Shown: positions 1 through 12,170 of the stretch, piece by piece
Position numbering within the stretch: position 1 is the first letter of the stretch
Layout: every line of letters starts with the position of its first letter
Source of the DNA: Trogon surrucura
Taxonomy: Eukaryota; Chordata; Aves; Trogoniformes; Trogonidae
NCBI GenBank assembly: GCA_020746105.1
Contig: CM036618.1
Coordinates: forward strand, 9,680,501-9,744,500
DNA length: 64,000 nt
Direction: 5' to 3'
Translations under genes and position numbers: made by a program
Notes under the pieces: generated by a model
Told to the model about the DNA's origin: nothing
Database searches by the model: none
What the model saw: the letters and a program-made list of their open reading frames with translations, nothing else

Positions 1-3000
1 ATGCATCTAACTGCAGTCTTCATTGACTGCTATAACACAAACCATCATTAGGAAATGACAATTACAGAAAAATGAAATACTGTTAAAGGAGTTTTTCTAC
101 CACTTCAGTTATATCCATTCAGTCCAAAACACAAAAGCAGAGTTTTGCTCCTGTCAGGACTTCTTTTGTAAAAGCAGAAGTGAAATCATGGCCAAAGGTG
201 ACAGGGATTTATAAATATGAGGTGAGCTGCTGTTTTCAGGTTTCTAGGAAACCAGTTGCTTTCCATTTTCACTGAGTTCTAGTGATTACAAGTGAAATAT
301 TGTGCAGCTTTGAAGGCCTCTGTTAACACCTTACAAGTTTTGTACATAGAAAAAATCAGATTTTCCTGTTTCATGTTGCCAGTGCGATAGTGTGTAGACA
401 CGTAAATATGACTCACAATCTGCACATGAAATCTTCCCTACCTCACTTACACTCGAGCCTTGTGGGTCTTGTTACCATGGAAGATTTCAGATTTTCCTAC
501 CACTATTTGCTAGGTAGGAAAAGCAAAACAAGTTTTGTATCTTTATCAGCAAATTAAACCGAAACAGGCACAGACCTGAGAGCTTGGGTATCATCACTCA
601 CCCCGCTAAACTGTTAGCAAACTTTGTGACAAGGGTTAAGCTGATGCCCAGTCGTACTGCAGCAAACATTGCCTAAGCACAGTGAGGGGTTAGCACAAGC
701 CAAGAGTCATTCCCAGTATCTACTTTGGGTATAATCTTTCCCTTTTTGGTCAGGGTTGGGAAGGTGGATTGTGCTACGCCATGTCTCAGTGTTAGAGTTA
801 CTTATCACTGGCCTCTGTTTACTGGTACAGAAATATCAAGCTGCTCTTTGCCGTCTGGGAGAAGAGACACCTGAAAGATTTGCGTAGGGGATTTGTCATC
901 CAAGCATCTGTCAACTGCAGTAGATTGAATACTCGGGCAGAAGAATTGTAAAACATAGGTGAGGGAGGGACATAGGTCCACTTCTTAGTCAAAATCAAGT
1001 AGAATTAAACTGGCCCAGGCAGATGGTTCCTTAGGCGCTTCCAGATGTTTCTAAGCATCTTTAATGCTCTGATGAAGATCGCACAGACTACCTTAGTAAC
1101 CCATTCTAGAGCTGAATTAGTCTTTGAAATGGGCATTTTTTTTCTTGTAATTACCAGTCTATAACAATTTTCTTTCTTCAAGTGAGAAAGAAACTTCTCA
1201 GAAATAAAAAGCTTGTTAGTCTATTAACAGTCATATGTGCATTTACAATCTGTTTATTATTACTCCCTGGCAAAATTTCATAAGAATAAGGGAACAAAAA
1301 TGAGAAAGGGGTATGAGAAGGAATTGGAAGGATGGCATCTTGCAGTTTGTAGAAGGATCCATGCATTATACAAGACAAAAATAGAAGTTGGACAAGGCTG
1401 TATTTTGGGGTCCTATTGGCATCATAAAATACTCTCACTTTTTGCCTTTATGGCTTGTTTTTATGTCTGCAGAGCCCTGAGGTGTATTTTTAGCCTTGAA
1501 ATTCACAAACATCTTCTCTTTAAAGTATTTGGTTTTAAAAGGGGCACATTTGTAAGTGATAAAAAAAAATTTCACTCCATTGTGAAATATCAATTATTTG
1601 TAAGTGCTTGGATTAATTTATTGGATTTTCTGGGTAAAAGAAATGGAAATTGTTTCTTACATTAAAAATTAATATTTTACATCCAACTGTGTCTGGCTGG
1701 GCAATAAATCAGCTCCTTACAATTACTTATTTGTCAGCCAGCATGTTAGTTCAAAAAGCTAGGGAGCTTGCCTGTGGATCCTGCTCTACTTGAAAGGCAG
1801 AGAGAATCCAGGTCAAATCAATTTGAGCCACAGTAATTAAGAATAAGATTGAAGATCCTTCCCCACCTACGTAGTAAGCATCTGGAGTTGCTTTTTAGCA
1901 TGGATCCACTTCTCAGCAGCAGAAAATATTGCAGGCAGACAACTCTACTTAGGAAGAGCTTTTTAAATGCTTGAGGGGGTTATATATAGAAACAAATACT
2001 TAAACTTACAGTAAATGTAAGCACTTCATATTTGCTAAGGAAAAAAACATCCTTCATCTGTGTGATGGGTACTTTCTGTACCTTTAGAACCAGGGTCAGA
2101 AAAAGGACAGAAGCTCTTTTTTTACTAGTGGAGATGTAGCCATAAAGTTTGAATTAATGCCAGTAGAATGAAAACCTAATAAAAAATTAGTATCTTTACC
2201 ACATGAGTGAGAAAAGAGACACAAAGACACACTGAAACTGACAAAAAAAAGAGCGTGTTTAATCACGGTTGATGTAAACAGAAAGTTCCCCTCATTTCTT
2301 TAGGGTGTTTTGATTTGGCCAGAAAACAGAAAATGTTTAATTTTGATAGAACATAAATTTTGACGGTTTCCCTTGGCCATCAGTATGAAAAATTAACGGG
2401 AACCACAGTTTTAGTTGCACAGAGTTCCTAGTGGACTTCTGTTATGACATGGGAACAAAGTTAAGTCAATCACATACCCAAGAAATATAATTAGTTGCAC
2501 ACTCCTTGCACATACAATATCATATTCAATCAGAGGTAAATTAAATAACTGTGGAAATAAAGTCACTTGAACTTCCACTACATAAAGAAAACTCACACCT
2601 TTTGAAATCACAGGAGGTGAAGAGAAAACTCAGACTTCTGGCTTCCCAGATATCTTCATGTATTACCATCAGTGTGTTTCTTTCTTCTGCGCTGGGATTC
2701 CAGCAGTGAAAAGCACGGAGTATGTGGGACTGGGGCTGAGGGAGACACAGCAGCATAATGGTGAAACTGGAGGGTTCATTCAAAACCATGTTTCCCACCA
2801 ACAGCACAGACCTACAGAATCTCCCATGTCAACTGATCCTGCCTTCTATGTCCTGTGCCTGAACAACTTGGCTCCTATGAGTGAAACTATTGTATGTCTC
2901 AACATCCATTCCTCTCGCGCAGCCACTTGTCTCACACAGCAGGATTTCTCTAACTAAAATCAGAAATAATATTTGGCATGTAATGAAGTTTTACTGGTTA

Positions 3001-6000
3001 CATAAAACCCTATGTACTTCTGAGTGTCAAACAGGCATCATTTGATCTTGTATTTATGTGTATACAGACAATCATTTACCAAGCCTGGTGTAGTATGCAA
3101 AAAAATGGCTGGTGAAACCAGAACATTCCATCACCTAGGTGTAAAATAGAGCTAACTTGAATGCATTTGAATGATTACATATGAACTAATTAGAGACTGA
3201 GTGAATGGTTTGGGAAGTTGTGGATAAATAGACCAAGACAAGGTGTTCACAGTAAATTGACAGTGATTATCTCAAGGTCCAGCAAAGCCGCACTGTTCAA
3301 ATGATAATATTAAAAAACAATGAAAGAACTCAGGTTAATCTAATTAAAAATGCTATACTGAGTTATAAAAAGAGAGTACGAGAGTAAACAAGTGGCCGAG
3401 TCTAGATTTATTTGCCATAAACATGGAAGTAATCACAGCACGCTGTTGAGGTGTCCAGCACAAGGAATTAGGATTCATAAATAAAAACTATCCACTGCAA
3501 GCCTGTGTCTCTTTCAGTATAAACAATAGAGCAATAGCAAATGTGTTTCTGAGCTTATAGCTGCAGACTTAAAGTTCTGATTATGAAGGTGATGAAGAGG
3601 CATAGAGTTCTTAGAGGGCTCCTCATCAATTTAAAAAGTAACATTCTGCAATGGTTTGGTTTGTGAGACCAAAGATGAATGTCTGAAAGCAGATTTCATC
3701 AGGTTCACGGGGTGTATGCAGCGGGATTGCAGCAAGCAGAAACAGCAGGAGCAAGGCAACAGTCACCACTGTGTCATACTCACTGTCAGCAGTAAACAAT
3801 TCCCCTTGGCCACGTCTCAGAAGATTATACCACACGTGCTTTCGTGTGCTGGCATTGTAAACAGCCATGGTGTAGGGAAAAAGGGAGATATCTCTGCAGT
3901 GCAAATGGTACAGGGCATCATCCCATTGACTTCAGCAAAGATTTGATGATTTTCAATAATGTAGCTGTAATGAAGTTCTAGTTCATTGAAAATATGATGC
4001 TAATTAAACAGATTCAATGAGATATTAAGTTATGGAAGTTTTGCGTTTGTTCGGATTTTAACTATAATGGACTAGAAAACATATATTTAAGCCCTAGAAA
4101 TCAATTCATAGTTTTAGAGTTCACTGAGAATAAAATCACAAAGAAAAGTAGAAAATTACTATTTTCTTATTGATTTAAGTGCACAGCTTTCATTGGCATT
4201 GCAGTGCAACATTCTCTCTTGTGATCTGCCATATTACCTCAAACTTTCCATTTCTCTTCTGCTGCCCCACAATCATGCAGATAACTTACATTTTTTGTAG
4301 ACCAAATATCAGCTTTTCCTGGATTCTTCCTATGGGAATATTATTTCTGTTTTCACTGGGGACTGAATACAATATTTCATGTTGGGGCTGACCTACACTA
4401 TCTTTATCGACACTTCTGGTTTTTATTCTTCTCTGGTAATAAAACCAATCACAGTATATAACTTCTTTTATGCCTGTGATGTTGGAGGTTCCCTTTCCTC
4501 CATTAGCCCCTAATACAATTTTTGTTATTGAACAGAACAACTGAGCTGTTTCTCTCAATATCCTGTGGACTTTTTCCTTGGCTAAGGAGTAATCATTTCA
4601 TAGTACAGTACTTTTGTCCCCCACAGGTCCAATCTGAACCTTGCTGAATCTGAACACTTTTTCTTCACTATTTTTCTTGACTTCCAACATAGTAAGTGTG
4701 ACTCTACATTGTGGTATTTCTGTGCACTTTTAACTGTATCACACACAACACTCGGTTATTTTCTTTAGAGATTTGTTTTTCAGGTAACTTTTCTGTTCTT
4801 TAATGATTTTGACCAAAATAGTCCACGTTTCATCTCTATATCAGAGGTTTCTTTGAAATTAGAATGAAAATGGAGCAGTCAATTTTAAGTAATTCTTTCA
4901 TATATACTTTACTAAGACTTTTTTAATTTGTCCTTTCTGGGTTGCAGTTCTATATATCTTTAGACTTGACTGCTTACAAATGATGGGAGCACCAACACTG
5001 GAAAATAATATTCTTACAGAGACTTCATGTTTTGACTGTTCTCACTGAACATACTTTCAGACTGCACAGACAACCTGAACAAGAGACACGCAAGGCAAAA
5101 CAGGTTAGTTCTTTCTGTGCCCTCCTTTTGCCTAAGGCTGTGAGGAGGGAGAAGTTTGAGCTTTTTTGAGCTTTTTGACATGTATTAAGAGCCTGAATGC
5201 CAGTTCAACTAATTCTTCCCTCAATCCTCTCTCGCAAGTGGGTGATAACATGTTCTAATACTTAAGCTTTTTTTACTAAGGTGAGTGGGTTTAAAAGAAA
5301 GCTTAAAAATATGGGAAATTGAAATTCATGATTTTTGAACCAGTAAAATTTCCCAAGAGGATACAGAAGTGTAAAAGAAATTAAAGTTGGAAGCTGGAAG
5401 CAAGAATGGCAGTTTTTGTGTATTTAGAGCATGAAAGAAGTTAGTTATATTTGAAACCAGCTAAAGAAAACAATTTCTAAAGGGAAGTTAGCTGTCAGAA
5501 CTAAAGAAGATATCTCTGGTAGCCAGGAAAGTTGCCTGAAGGCCATAGCAGGATAGGGCAGGTGCCGAAGTAATTACAGCTCCTCTCAATAGAAACCCCA
5601 TGTTAAGAAGTAAAGAAAGAAAAGGTACTGGCAGTGGCAAGAGGACAACGAGACCTGAAGAATGAAAGGGCTCAGTAATTCACTGACAAACTGAACATGC
5701 TTTGCTTTAATAGTCCTAACTTAGTGCAGACAGGTTCAAAATCTTTTGTTAAGGTGACAGAGGGGACCTGAGTGAACTGGTCCGGCTGATGTGTTCACAA
5801 GCTGTGAGGCAAAGCATGGGAAGTGTGGATATTCCTCATCCCCATTTCTTCCTTTACATGAATTGATATTATGGACTGAATACTACTTGCATTCTTAGAA
5901 GCATCTTTTGCTCTAGATATTCAGTAGGTATTTGAAAGTATTTTAAAGCAGTATATTTAATGATAGGGGATACCAATTGGGAGTCTAAGTGAGACTTCAA

Positions 6001-8361
6001 ACTGCCTGAGCTAATTGGATTGCTATTATTTGAGATAATCTTATTGGGATGCTTGGAAATGAGTTTTATTCTTCATTAAAAGGACGAAGGACTGCATCTT
6101 TAAAGGGCAACACTAATATATGCACAGAGGGCATGAAATAATGTTCTCTAAAGCTCTCTATGGGCTCCTGCCAGTTGTAACTAATGTTGGTGCAGGTATT
6201 AGGAAAACACAGGCAAATGTGATGATGAAAAAAGAAGAATGGAGATTAAAAGAAAAGTGAGGTGAAAGCTCTACTCATACTACTGCGTGAAGAATAATAT
6301 ATGAAGCCTGTGTAATGAAAATGATAATGTGTTCTGTCATTTTACTTCAGATAATTAGACTGTGATCCTGGAAGCTGCTTCTTGTGCCTGAAGCTCTGTA
6401 TCTGGTAAAAGCCTCCCTGAATTTCCTATGGTTTCAGTCAGAACCCTTTACTGTTACCTAATACAAGATGCAAAGAGTCCGGGCCTGGCAAGACACTCAG
6501 GCTGTGAAGCTCTCATGGGACACGGTTACAGGGTCCAAGTAAGGTGCCCTGATTGTTCCCACTGTGCTGCTGGGTGGACTGTTCATGCTCAACTCAGATC
6601 CAGAAGGAGTTGATTGACTTACCGTGGGTTGGGTGGAGTTAGAAACCAGCCTAAACACCGAACTGCTTCTGGGAGACATGGCAGATTCTGGCAGAAAATT
6701 GCAACACCGGTCTACTGTCTTAGTGTCTTAATCCTTTCACATTAACAGCTCCACATAGTTCAGTCATCTGTAGAAAACAAAATGAGGAAGACATGGGATC
6801 CATATAGGAGGTCTAACTTCTGTGCAAGTGTTTGTCAAAATAATTCTCTGTAAGTAAAGAGTTGCTTTCTATGAGTTTTTGGGGTCTATTTTCCTCTAGA
6901 GTAAAATCTGTTGATCTGCTCATTCGTATTTTTAAGTGCTTTCCAATGCTTTCCAAGCTTCTTCAGTAGAAGCAAACAGGATACCATAACCTTGAGTAAC
7001 TGAAGATCAGTAATTTGATTCTTGTCAAGGAAAACAAAGGTACAGAGCCATGTGATCTACTGTTGCTATCTGAACAGAGCATCTAAGCTCACAAAAATTG
7101 AGTGTAACTAAGGCGCGCACAAAGAATTCCTTGGTGAATAATTGTGAACGGCAAATACAGGAGATTTTGACTCAGTCCGTGAGAAATGCCTGAAAAGAAA
7201 AACTGGCTACCTTTACTAACCAAAGTATCTACTAAGATGCCTTGCTTTGTTTCTCTCTGTCAGATACCACATTCAGCTGCCTGAACCACTGACACCAGCG
7301 AGAACTGTGGTCCTCTATCCCTCTGCTAAGATCCATGGGGTATAGTTTACCTATTCAGCTTTATATAGTAGTGTCTTAGACAACGTATAGACAACAGGTC
7401 GTGGTAAATGACGAATATAAGCGAAAAGAATTTTGGGCTGCAGGTTCAATATAATTAATGAAGTGTTGCTAAAGAGTTTTAAGAGAAACTGGTTCCTGCA
7501 TTTACAATGTGCTGTAATGACTTACTTAGAAGTCTCCCTTTAGACTCAGTATGCAAGTTACAAATAATGTAAAATGTTGCCAGTCAGGGATATTGACAAT
7601 CGCTCATTGGTATTGGCATATACAGGAGTCTCCACTGCTTGCCAGTGAAATTATGAACTGACTTTAAAGACTTGTTTTTGGTCAAAGGCTAGAAGAGGAC
7701 TTTATTTCTCATCTTATTTCAAAGTTTCTCCTGTCTTACTCTTCAGTTCTTTTCTCTAACAGATCAAAATAATGAAGGTAATACTAATGTTAATGCTAAT
7801 ACTAATAATACTAATACTAATAAATACAAAAACATACTAAAAGTTTTATATGTTTTTCTACTTTATCTTCCACCTGTCTCTTGTCTGTTCAGGAGTGTTC
7901 GTTCATCTGGAAGAGATGGTGGTGACTTCTAAGAGACGTTTCCAGTATTAGCCCAGTAAAACTTCCTTTCCACCAAAGACATATCTGGAAATAGACTCAG
8001 GTTTTGAATTTGAATACGTTCTTCAAAAAAGCTTAGGTGATTGAAGAAAAAAATCTCACAGGCTCTCCCACTGAACACATCACTTCTGATTGAGCCAGAT
8101 GGATTTCTACCTGAGACCTTAGGTCTCATGTTGCTTTTGACTAGGAATAACTGAAAATATGACAGGAGTCTTGAAAATAAAAACTAGAAAGACATAGTAT
8201 CTTGGAAAATTTTCTTAAACAAACTTCAATAGAAACCAACTCTCTCCTTGGAAAAGATCTGTTTAGCTAAGCCAAGATCTAAAAATTTAACTCAAGCCTT
8301 CAGTGGGTCAGAAAACCGCAGTGTAAGAGACTCTGAAATGTACTGAAATTAAACTAAGGGA
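1..8361. other. AT-rich unassigned DNA, no repeat or gene recognised
   Basis: No CR1 tail, LTR or recognisable protein domain was seen over 8.3 kb. Open frames of 60-140 codons occur on both strands but resemble no family I know and have the composition expected by chance in AT-rich DNA. The one exception listed separately is a small minus-strand frame at 3626-3868. A short imperfect TAA-rich tract lies at about 7782-7822. The stretch could be intergenic or a large intron; the sequence alone does not decide. Confidence 0.6.
3626..3868 (-). CDS. candidate small open reading frame, 80 aa, one hydrophobic segment (unverified)
   Basis: I do not recognise this protein. The frame starts at an ATG in a strong vertebrate initiation context (CACCATGG read on the minus strand) and runs 80 codons to a stop. 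The first ~29 residues are polar and basic with a possible N-glycosylation site (NAS near residue 5). Residues ~33-50 form an uninterrupted hydrophobic stretch (VVTVALLLLFLLAAIPL) that could span a membrane, followed by a polar tail with a second NQT sequon. Eight bases after the hydrophilic half begins to end, the minus strand also reads ACA/GTGAGT, a good 5' splice-site match, and a TTTGCACTGCAG acceptor-like sequence lies just upstream of the ATG, so the frame might instead contain a short exon. No flanking gene supports it. A chance frame remains the default; there is no homology evidence. Confidence 0.18.
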   Translation of the reverse strand: MAVYNASTRKHVWYNLLRRGQGELFTADSEYDTVVTVALLLLFLLAAIPLHTPREPDEICFQTFIFGLTNQTIAECYFLN

Positions 8362-8367
8362 AGAAAC

Positions 8368-8756
8368 TGAAGAGGGGTCCCTTTGGAGAGCCGGCCAAGT
8401 CAACGACCATCACACCAATATGGCTACAGATCGTCCTCGTCCTTTATTGCTCTGGACAGCTCAATCTATACAGTTCAGCAGTGTCCCCGCGCCTGCCCCT
8501 TAACAGAGTTGGTCAGTCACAGGTTTACACACGCCAGCGTTTTATTGGATAGTGCCATTCAGCTAGGCAGGCGGCTCTCGCCCCCCCTTCTCCCCCCAGG
8601 GCCAGCACCTCCAGCCAAGCATCTAGCAAAGCTCTCACAAAACAGATAAAACCTCCTCCTCCCTGTGTTCCAAGGCAGCTTCAAGGACAGAGCCTCTGTT
8701 TAGGCCTAAGCTGGGTTGTCCACACTTTTAAAGTTATACCGCACCTCTGCTCCACA
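8368..8756 (-). mobile_element. solo LTR, ERVK-like, minus orientation
   Basis: The 389-bp element begins TG and ends CA and is flanked by AGAAAC (8362-8367) and AGAAAT (8757-8762), a 6-bp target-site duplication with one mismatch. It is much more GC-rich than its surroundings. Read on the minus strand it carries an AATAAA poly(A) signal (plus-strand TTTATT at 8443-8448), followed by a U5-like end. The 6-bp duplication and signal layout fit betaretrovirus-like (ERVK) avian LTRs. No internal region or second LTR is present, so it is a solo LTR left by recombination between two LTRs. Orientation follows from the poly(A) signal; the family assignment is inference. Confidence 0.72.
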
Positions 8757-8762
8757 AGAAAT

Positions 8763-11084
8763 TCCTCTACAAGAAACGCTGGTTAAAAAATTTTAGTCAA
8801 ACCCCAGCCTTATTCATGTGCTCTTGGTTTAACTTCAGGTTACAAACTTGTTGAATTTTGCTGCTGAAATCTATTTCCTTTGCTTGAGTATCGGGGGGGG
8901 AATCCTATCAGCTGAACTGGTGTATGCTTGACACAGCCTGAAGGAAAGCATTTTCTCTTTGAGAGTGTGTGACATGCACTGCTTATGCTTCTGCTTTAGG
9001 AAGAGTGTTGCTCATTATAGAACTGTTAAGTTTATTCTCCACTCCAGCTTCTCTGTTTCTGCAGAAAACAAAACAAAAAACAAACCTATGTCCAAAACAA
9101 AAAACAAACCTATGTCCAACAAGTTATTGTAACACCTACAGACTAGCACCAAAACACAAATCTCTGTCTCCTTGTGCTAGAAACAGCTGCTGATGATTAC
9201 CCTCCTCCTGTGGAAACAGAAACACATCTGGTGTCTGTAGAGCAGCATCGAAACAGAAAGGAGAGGAGCCAAAGCAGCTGTTCCAGGTGTGCACAGCTGC
9301 ATCATCCCAACGGTGCTGCCCTACCTGAGAGTCATGTCTCATCTATGTAGTGAACCAGGATGGTGGGTAGGAGAAAACAAAAGACAAGAGAGACTTTTCC
9401 TCCATTGTGTTCCCCATCATGGCTGAACCATTCAGCTTTGTCCTCAGATCTCTACATAGTGTTCACTGTTTGCGTTATTCCAAGTTCCTCACGGTTATGT
9501 TCAAAAAATGACCAAGGGTTAACTGACCTAAATTACTGTGTTTATGATCTTTGGCAAAAGTTTTCCTCTGTGAAGAAAACAAATATAATATCCACTGCTT
9601 ATCGGTTCCTCTAATGCCTTATGTTATGACCTGTAGAAAAAAAAGTAATTGAGAATTTTGCTTTCTGTTTAAAATATGATTTCAATGTTGTCCACTAGTA
9701 AAACACATCAAACCAGGAGCCCAAACTGTGTAGTTAAAGACCTGGAAGATTAAAAAAAAATCCAGAAATATTTATGGAGCCTGTTTATGTGTTGTGTCAT
9801 TTTTTAATTTTTTTTTTTTTTTTTTTACTTTATATGGCACGATTAAGGCTTGGAACATTTGACAACATATTAAAATCAAAGATGAGATTCTCACACATTA
9901 CCTCATATTGGTACTGAGGTTCATAAAAAAAATAGGAAAATACTAAATATTCTAACAGACCTGACAATGTTTGTGTACTATAGTGTGTGGTGTGACATGT
10001 CCATGTATTTGTTTGAACCGTTTTCCTCTTATATTTATGAATTAAAAATAAGTTTTAAAATTTCCTTCCTCCGCTTTTTTTTTTTATCCGCAAAGCAAAA
10101 AGAACAGTTAATTTTTTTAAAAAAAAAGAAGTCCAATTTTTGTGTTTTTTTCTTCTGGCAATAGAGCCTTCAATATCGAAGACACCTGCATGAAAAAAAC
10201 CCTTGATGTTTCTTAAAAAATCGAGTTTCCATTCCAACAGACACTTTACTGAGAAGCCATTTTCTGTCATGTGGAGGGAAGATCTGACATAAGTTGTACC
10301 ATATTAAAACATGTTCTAGCTTGAGCCAAATTCATTAATACAAAATCAATATAGGCTGGACGCTGGCAAAGCTGCTGTAAGCTGGTAATAACAGTAGAGG
10401 AATGTAGAGATAAGAGGTTACTAAGAATCAGCTCTCAGTAGAGTGTCAGAAGGTGACAAATGCCAGAACTGACTTGACTTTACATCTTCATGCTTGTTTT
10501 CTTCTTCCTTTCCACTTTTCCTTCCTTGTCAGCATTTGCTGCTTCACAGTTCTTCAAACATTATTATTGCTTTCTTTTCTATGCCTGGCTCCCATTGCCA
10601 CCAGGAAACCCCTTCCCTCCCCCATTTTTTTTAACACTTGGATGGTGAATAGTCTTGATTTTCTTTTTGTCACATTATCATGCCAAACAAAGTGAGAACA
10701 TCAGAGAGTAAGACTCTTCTGCAGTTAATGCCAACTGTGAGCTTCCTAAGGTGTATTAAGGAGATGCAAATTCAGGGAAGAGAGGAATTGTTCCTTCGTG
10801 GAAGAATGGTCTTCATTACGGCAGTGTTGAACACAGCTAATTATACTCCTGCATTTTCCTTTGCTTATTTGAGATCCAAAGTGAGATTGGGTAATTATGA
10901 ATGTTGCTCTGCCATATCCAGAAGATCGTTTTGTTTTCATCAGTTTTGACTTTGGTTCCACTTGTTCCCATTTCAGTTTATACTGCTTTTTGATTTCTTC
11001 ATTAACGACATGAGGCACAAGTGCCCAGAACCATGGCAGAGGGAGAGCATCCCCTGTCTCTGCTCACAGTGAATAGATACAGCT
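8763..11084. other. unassigned AT-rich DNA
   Basis: No gene or dispersed repeat recognised. The stretch holds a perfect 24-bp tandem duplication (listed separately), an oligo-T run at about 9808-9826 and oligo-T/A runs around 10077-10130. Open frames here are short and low-complexity. Confidence 0.6.
9070..9117. repeat. perfect 24-bp tandem duplication
   Basis: Two adjacent identical 24-bp units (9070-9093 and 9094-9117) consist of an A/C-rich half followed by CAAACCTATGTCC. With no mismatches, the duplication looks recent, probably replication slippage. Confidence 0.9.
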
Positions 11085-11150
11085 TATTTTATTTTATTTT
11101 ATTTTATTTTATTTTATTTTATTTTATTTTATTTTATTTTATTTATTTTT
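11085..11150. repeat. (ATTTT)n pentanucleotide microsatellite
   Basis: About 12 uninterrupted ATTTT units end in an ATTT/ATTTTTT variant. Such tracts are commonly length-polymorphic. No poly(A)-bearing retroposon was recognised next to it. Confidence 0.95.
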
Positions 11151-12096
11151 TAAATTACTGTTTTCTCTCCAAGTGAATTGCCCAACTCCCTCCGCTGAAA
11201 ATGTGATAACTGTTGAGGCTGAATGCTTGTAAAGGAGAGGAATACAGTAGGCTCATACATTTTCTGAAGAATTTTTATGAGAATCACTTTTAAAAAAAAG
11301 TTCCCAATTGATTTCCTACATTATTACTCCTCTGGCTCCCAATAATGTTATTTAGCCAGAGAAATATTCTGACAGCATATCTTCCCATTTACACTTTGCT
11401 TTCAGCACTAGCCTATAAATAGGCCATTACAGTCTGGAAAAAAATACAAGGAGTAAAACTTTTCCTTCACGTTTTTTAAAAAACAAAGTCTAACCATTGT
11501 CCAACATGTATCTGCAATTGTAATTTAAAATTTTTCTCCCATGCTAAGCATGCAGAGGTGGACTAATTTGATTAATAAATAGATAAGTACAGTAAACAGA
11601 TAATTTTATATCCACAGAGCAGATCTGATTATTATGGAATACCTCAATGTATTCAAGGAAAAAACTACCAGCAAGCCCTGCAGCAACAGGAGCAAGACCA
11701 GCAGACCCATTAACATGACACAAGTGGTTTTAGGTCAGGTAGGTCTAGGTAATCAGCTTAGACAAGGTAATCAGTTTGTACTAATGTAACATCTGCAGCA
11801 GAACACGGTGTGGTAGTTCTGGGCCAGATTCTGCCTACCATGTGTGTGGAAAGCAGTCTCATTAACTCCAGTCATAATGCATATGCAGGAGGCAAACTCA
11901 TTGGTAGAGAACTAATCAGAACAGCTCCTTGCAGGTAGCGGATGCCTTGAGGGGCTGATCTGATGAGCAGCTCCAACCACCTCTGCCACTCCATTAATTG
12001 ATCTCCTACTACACCAGAAAAAGTTGGAGTTGGGGCCACCTACTGGTGTGAAAAAAAGACAGATTTGGTAATTGCAAGTTATCCATTGATCTCCTT
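11151..12096. other. unassigned DNA with a possible ancient amniote repeat relic
   Basis: No gene seen. Around 11820-11880 the wording GGGCCAGATTCTGCCTA followed by ATTAACTCCAGTC resembles a very old amniote interspersed-repeat motif I know from turtle and bird sequence. This is recalled pattern matching only. Confidence 0.4.
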
Positions 12097-12170
12097 CACA
12101 GGATCATTAAGGTTGGAAAAGACCTCTAAGATCATCAAGTCCAACTGCCAACCCGACACCACCACTCCTT
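12097..12170 (-). mobile_element. CR1 3'-end fragment, old
   Basis: On the plus strand it reads as the reverse complement of a CR1 tail: a degraded CACAGGATCATTAAGG, then GTTGGAAAAGACCTCTAAGATCATCAAGTCCAAC. The 8-bp terminal microsatellite is reduced to one imperfect unit, so it is an old copy. Homology fades after about 12170, leaving only the last ~75 bp of the element. Confidence 0.85.

Noticed and set aside
1237..1665. 142-codon plus-strand frame
   Set aside because: Composition follows the AT-rich background; no motif, signal peptide or domain could be supported.
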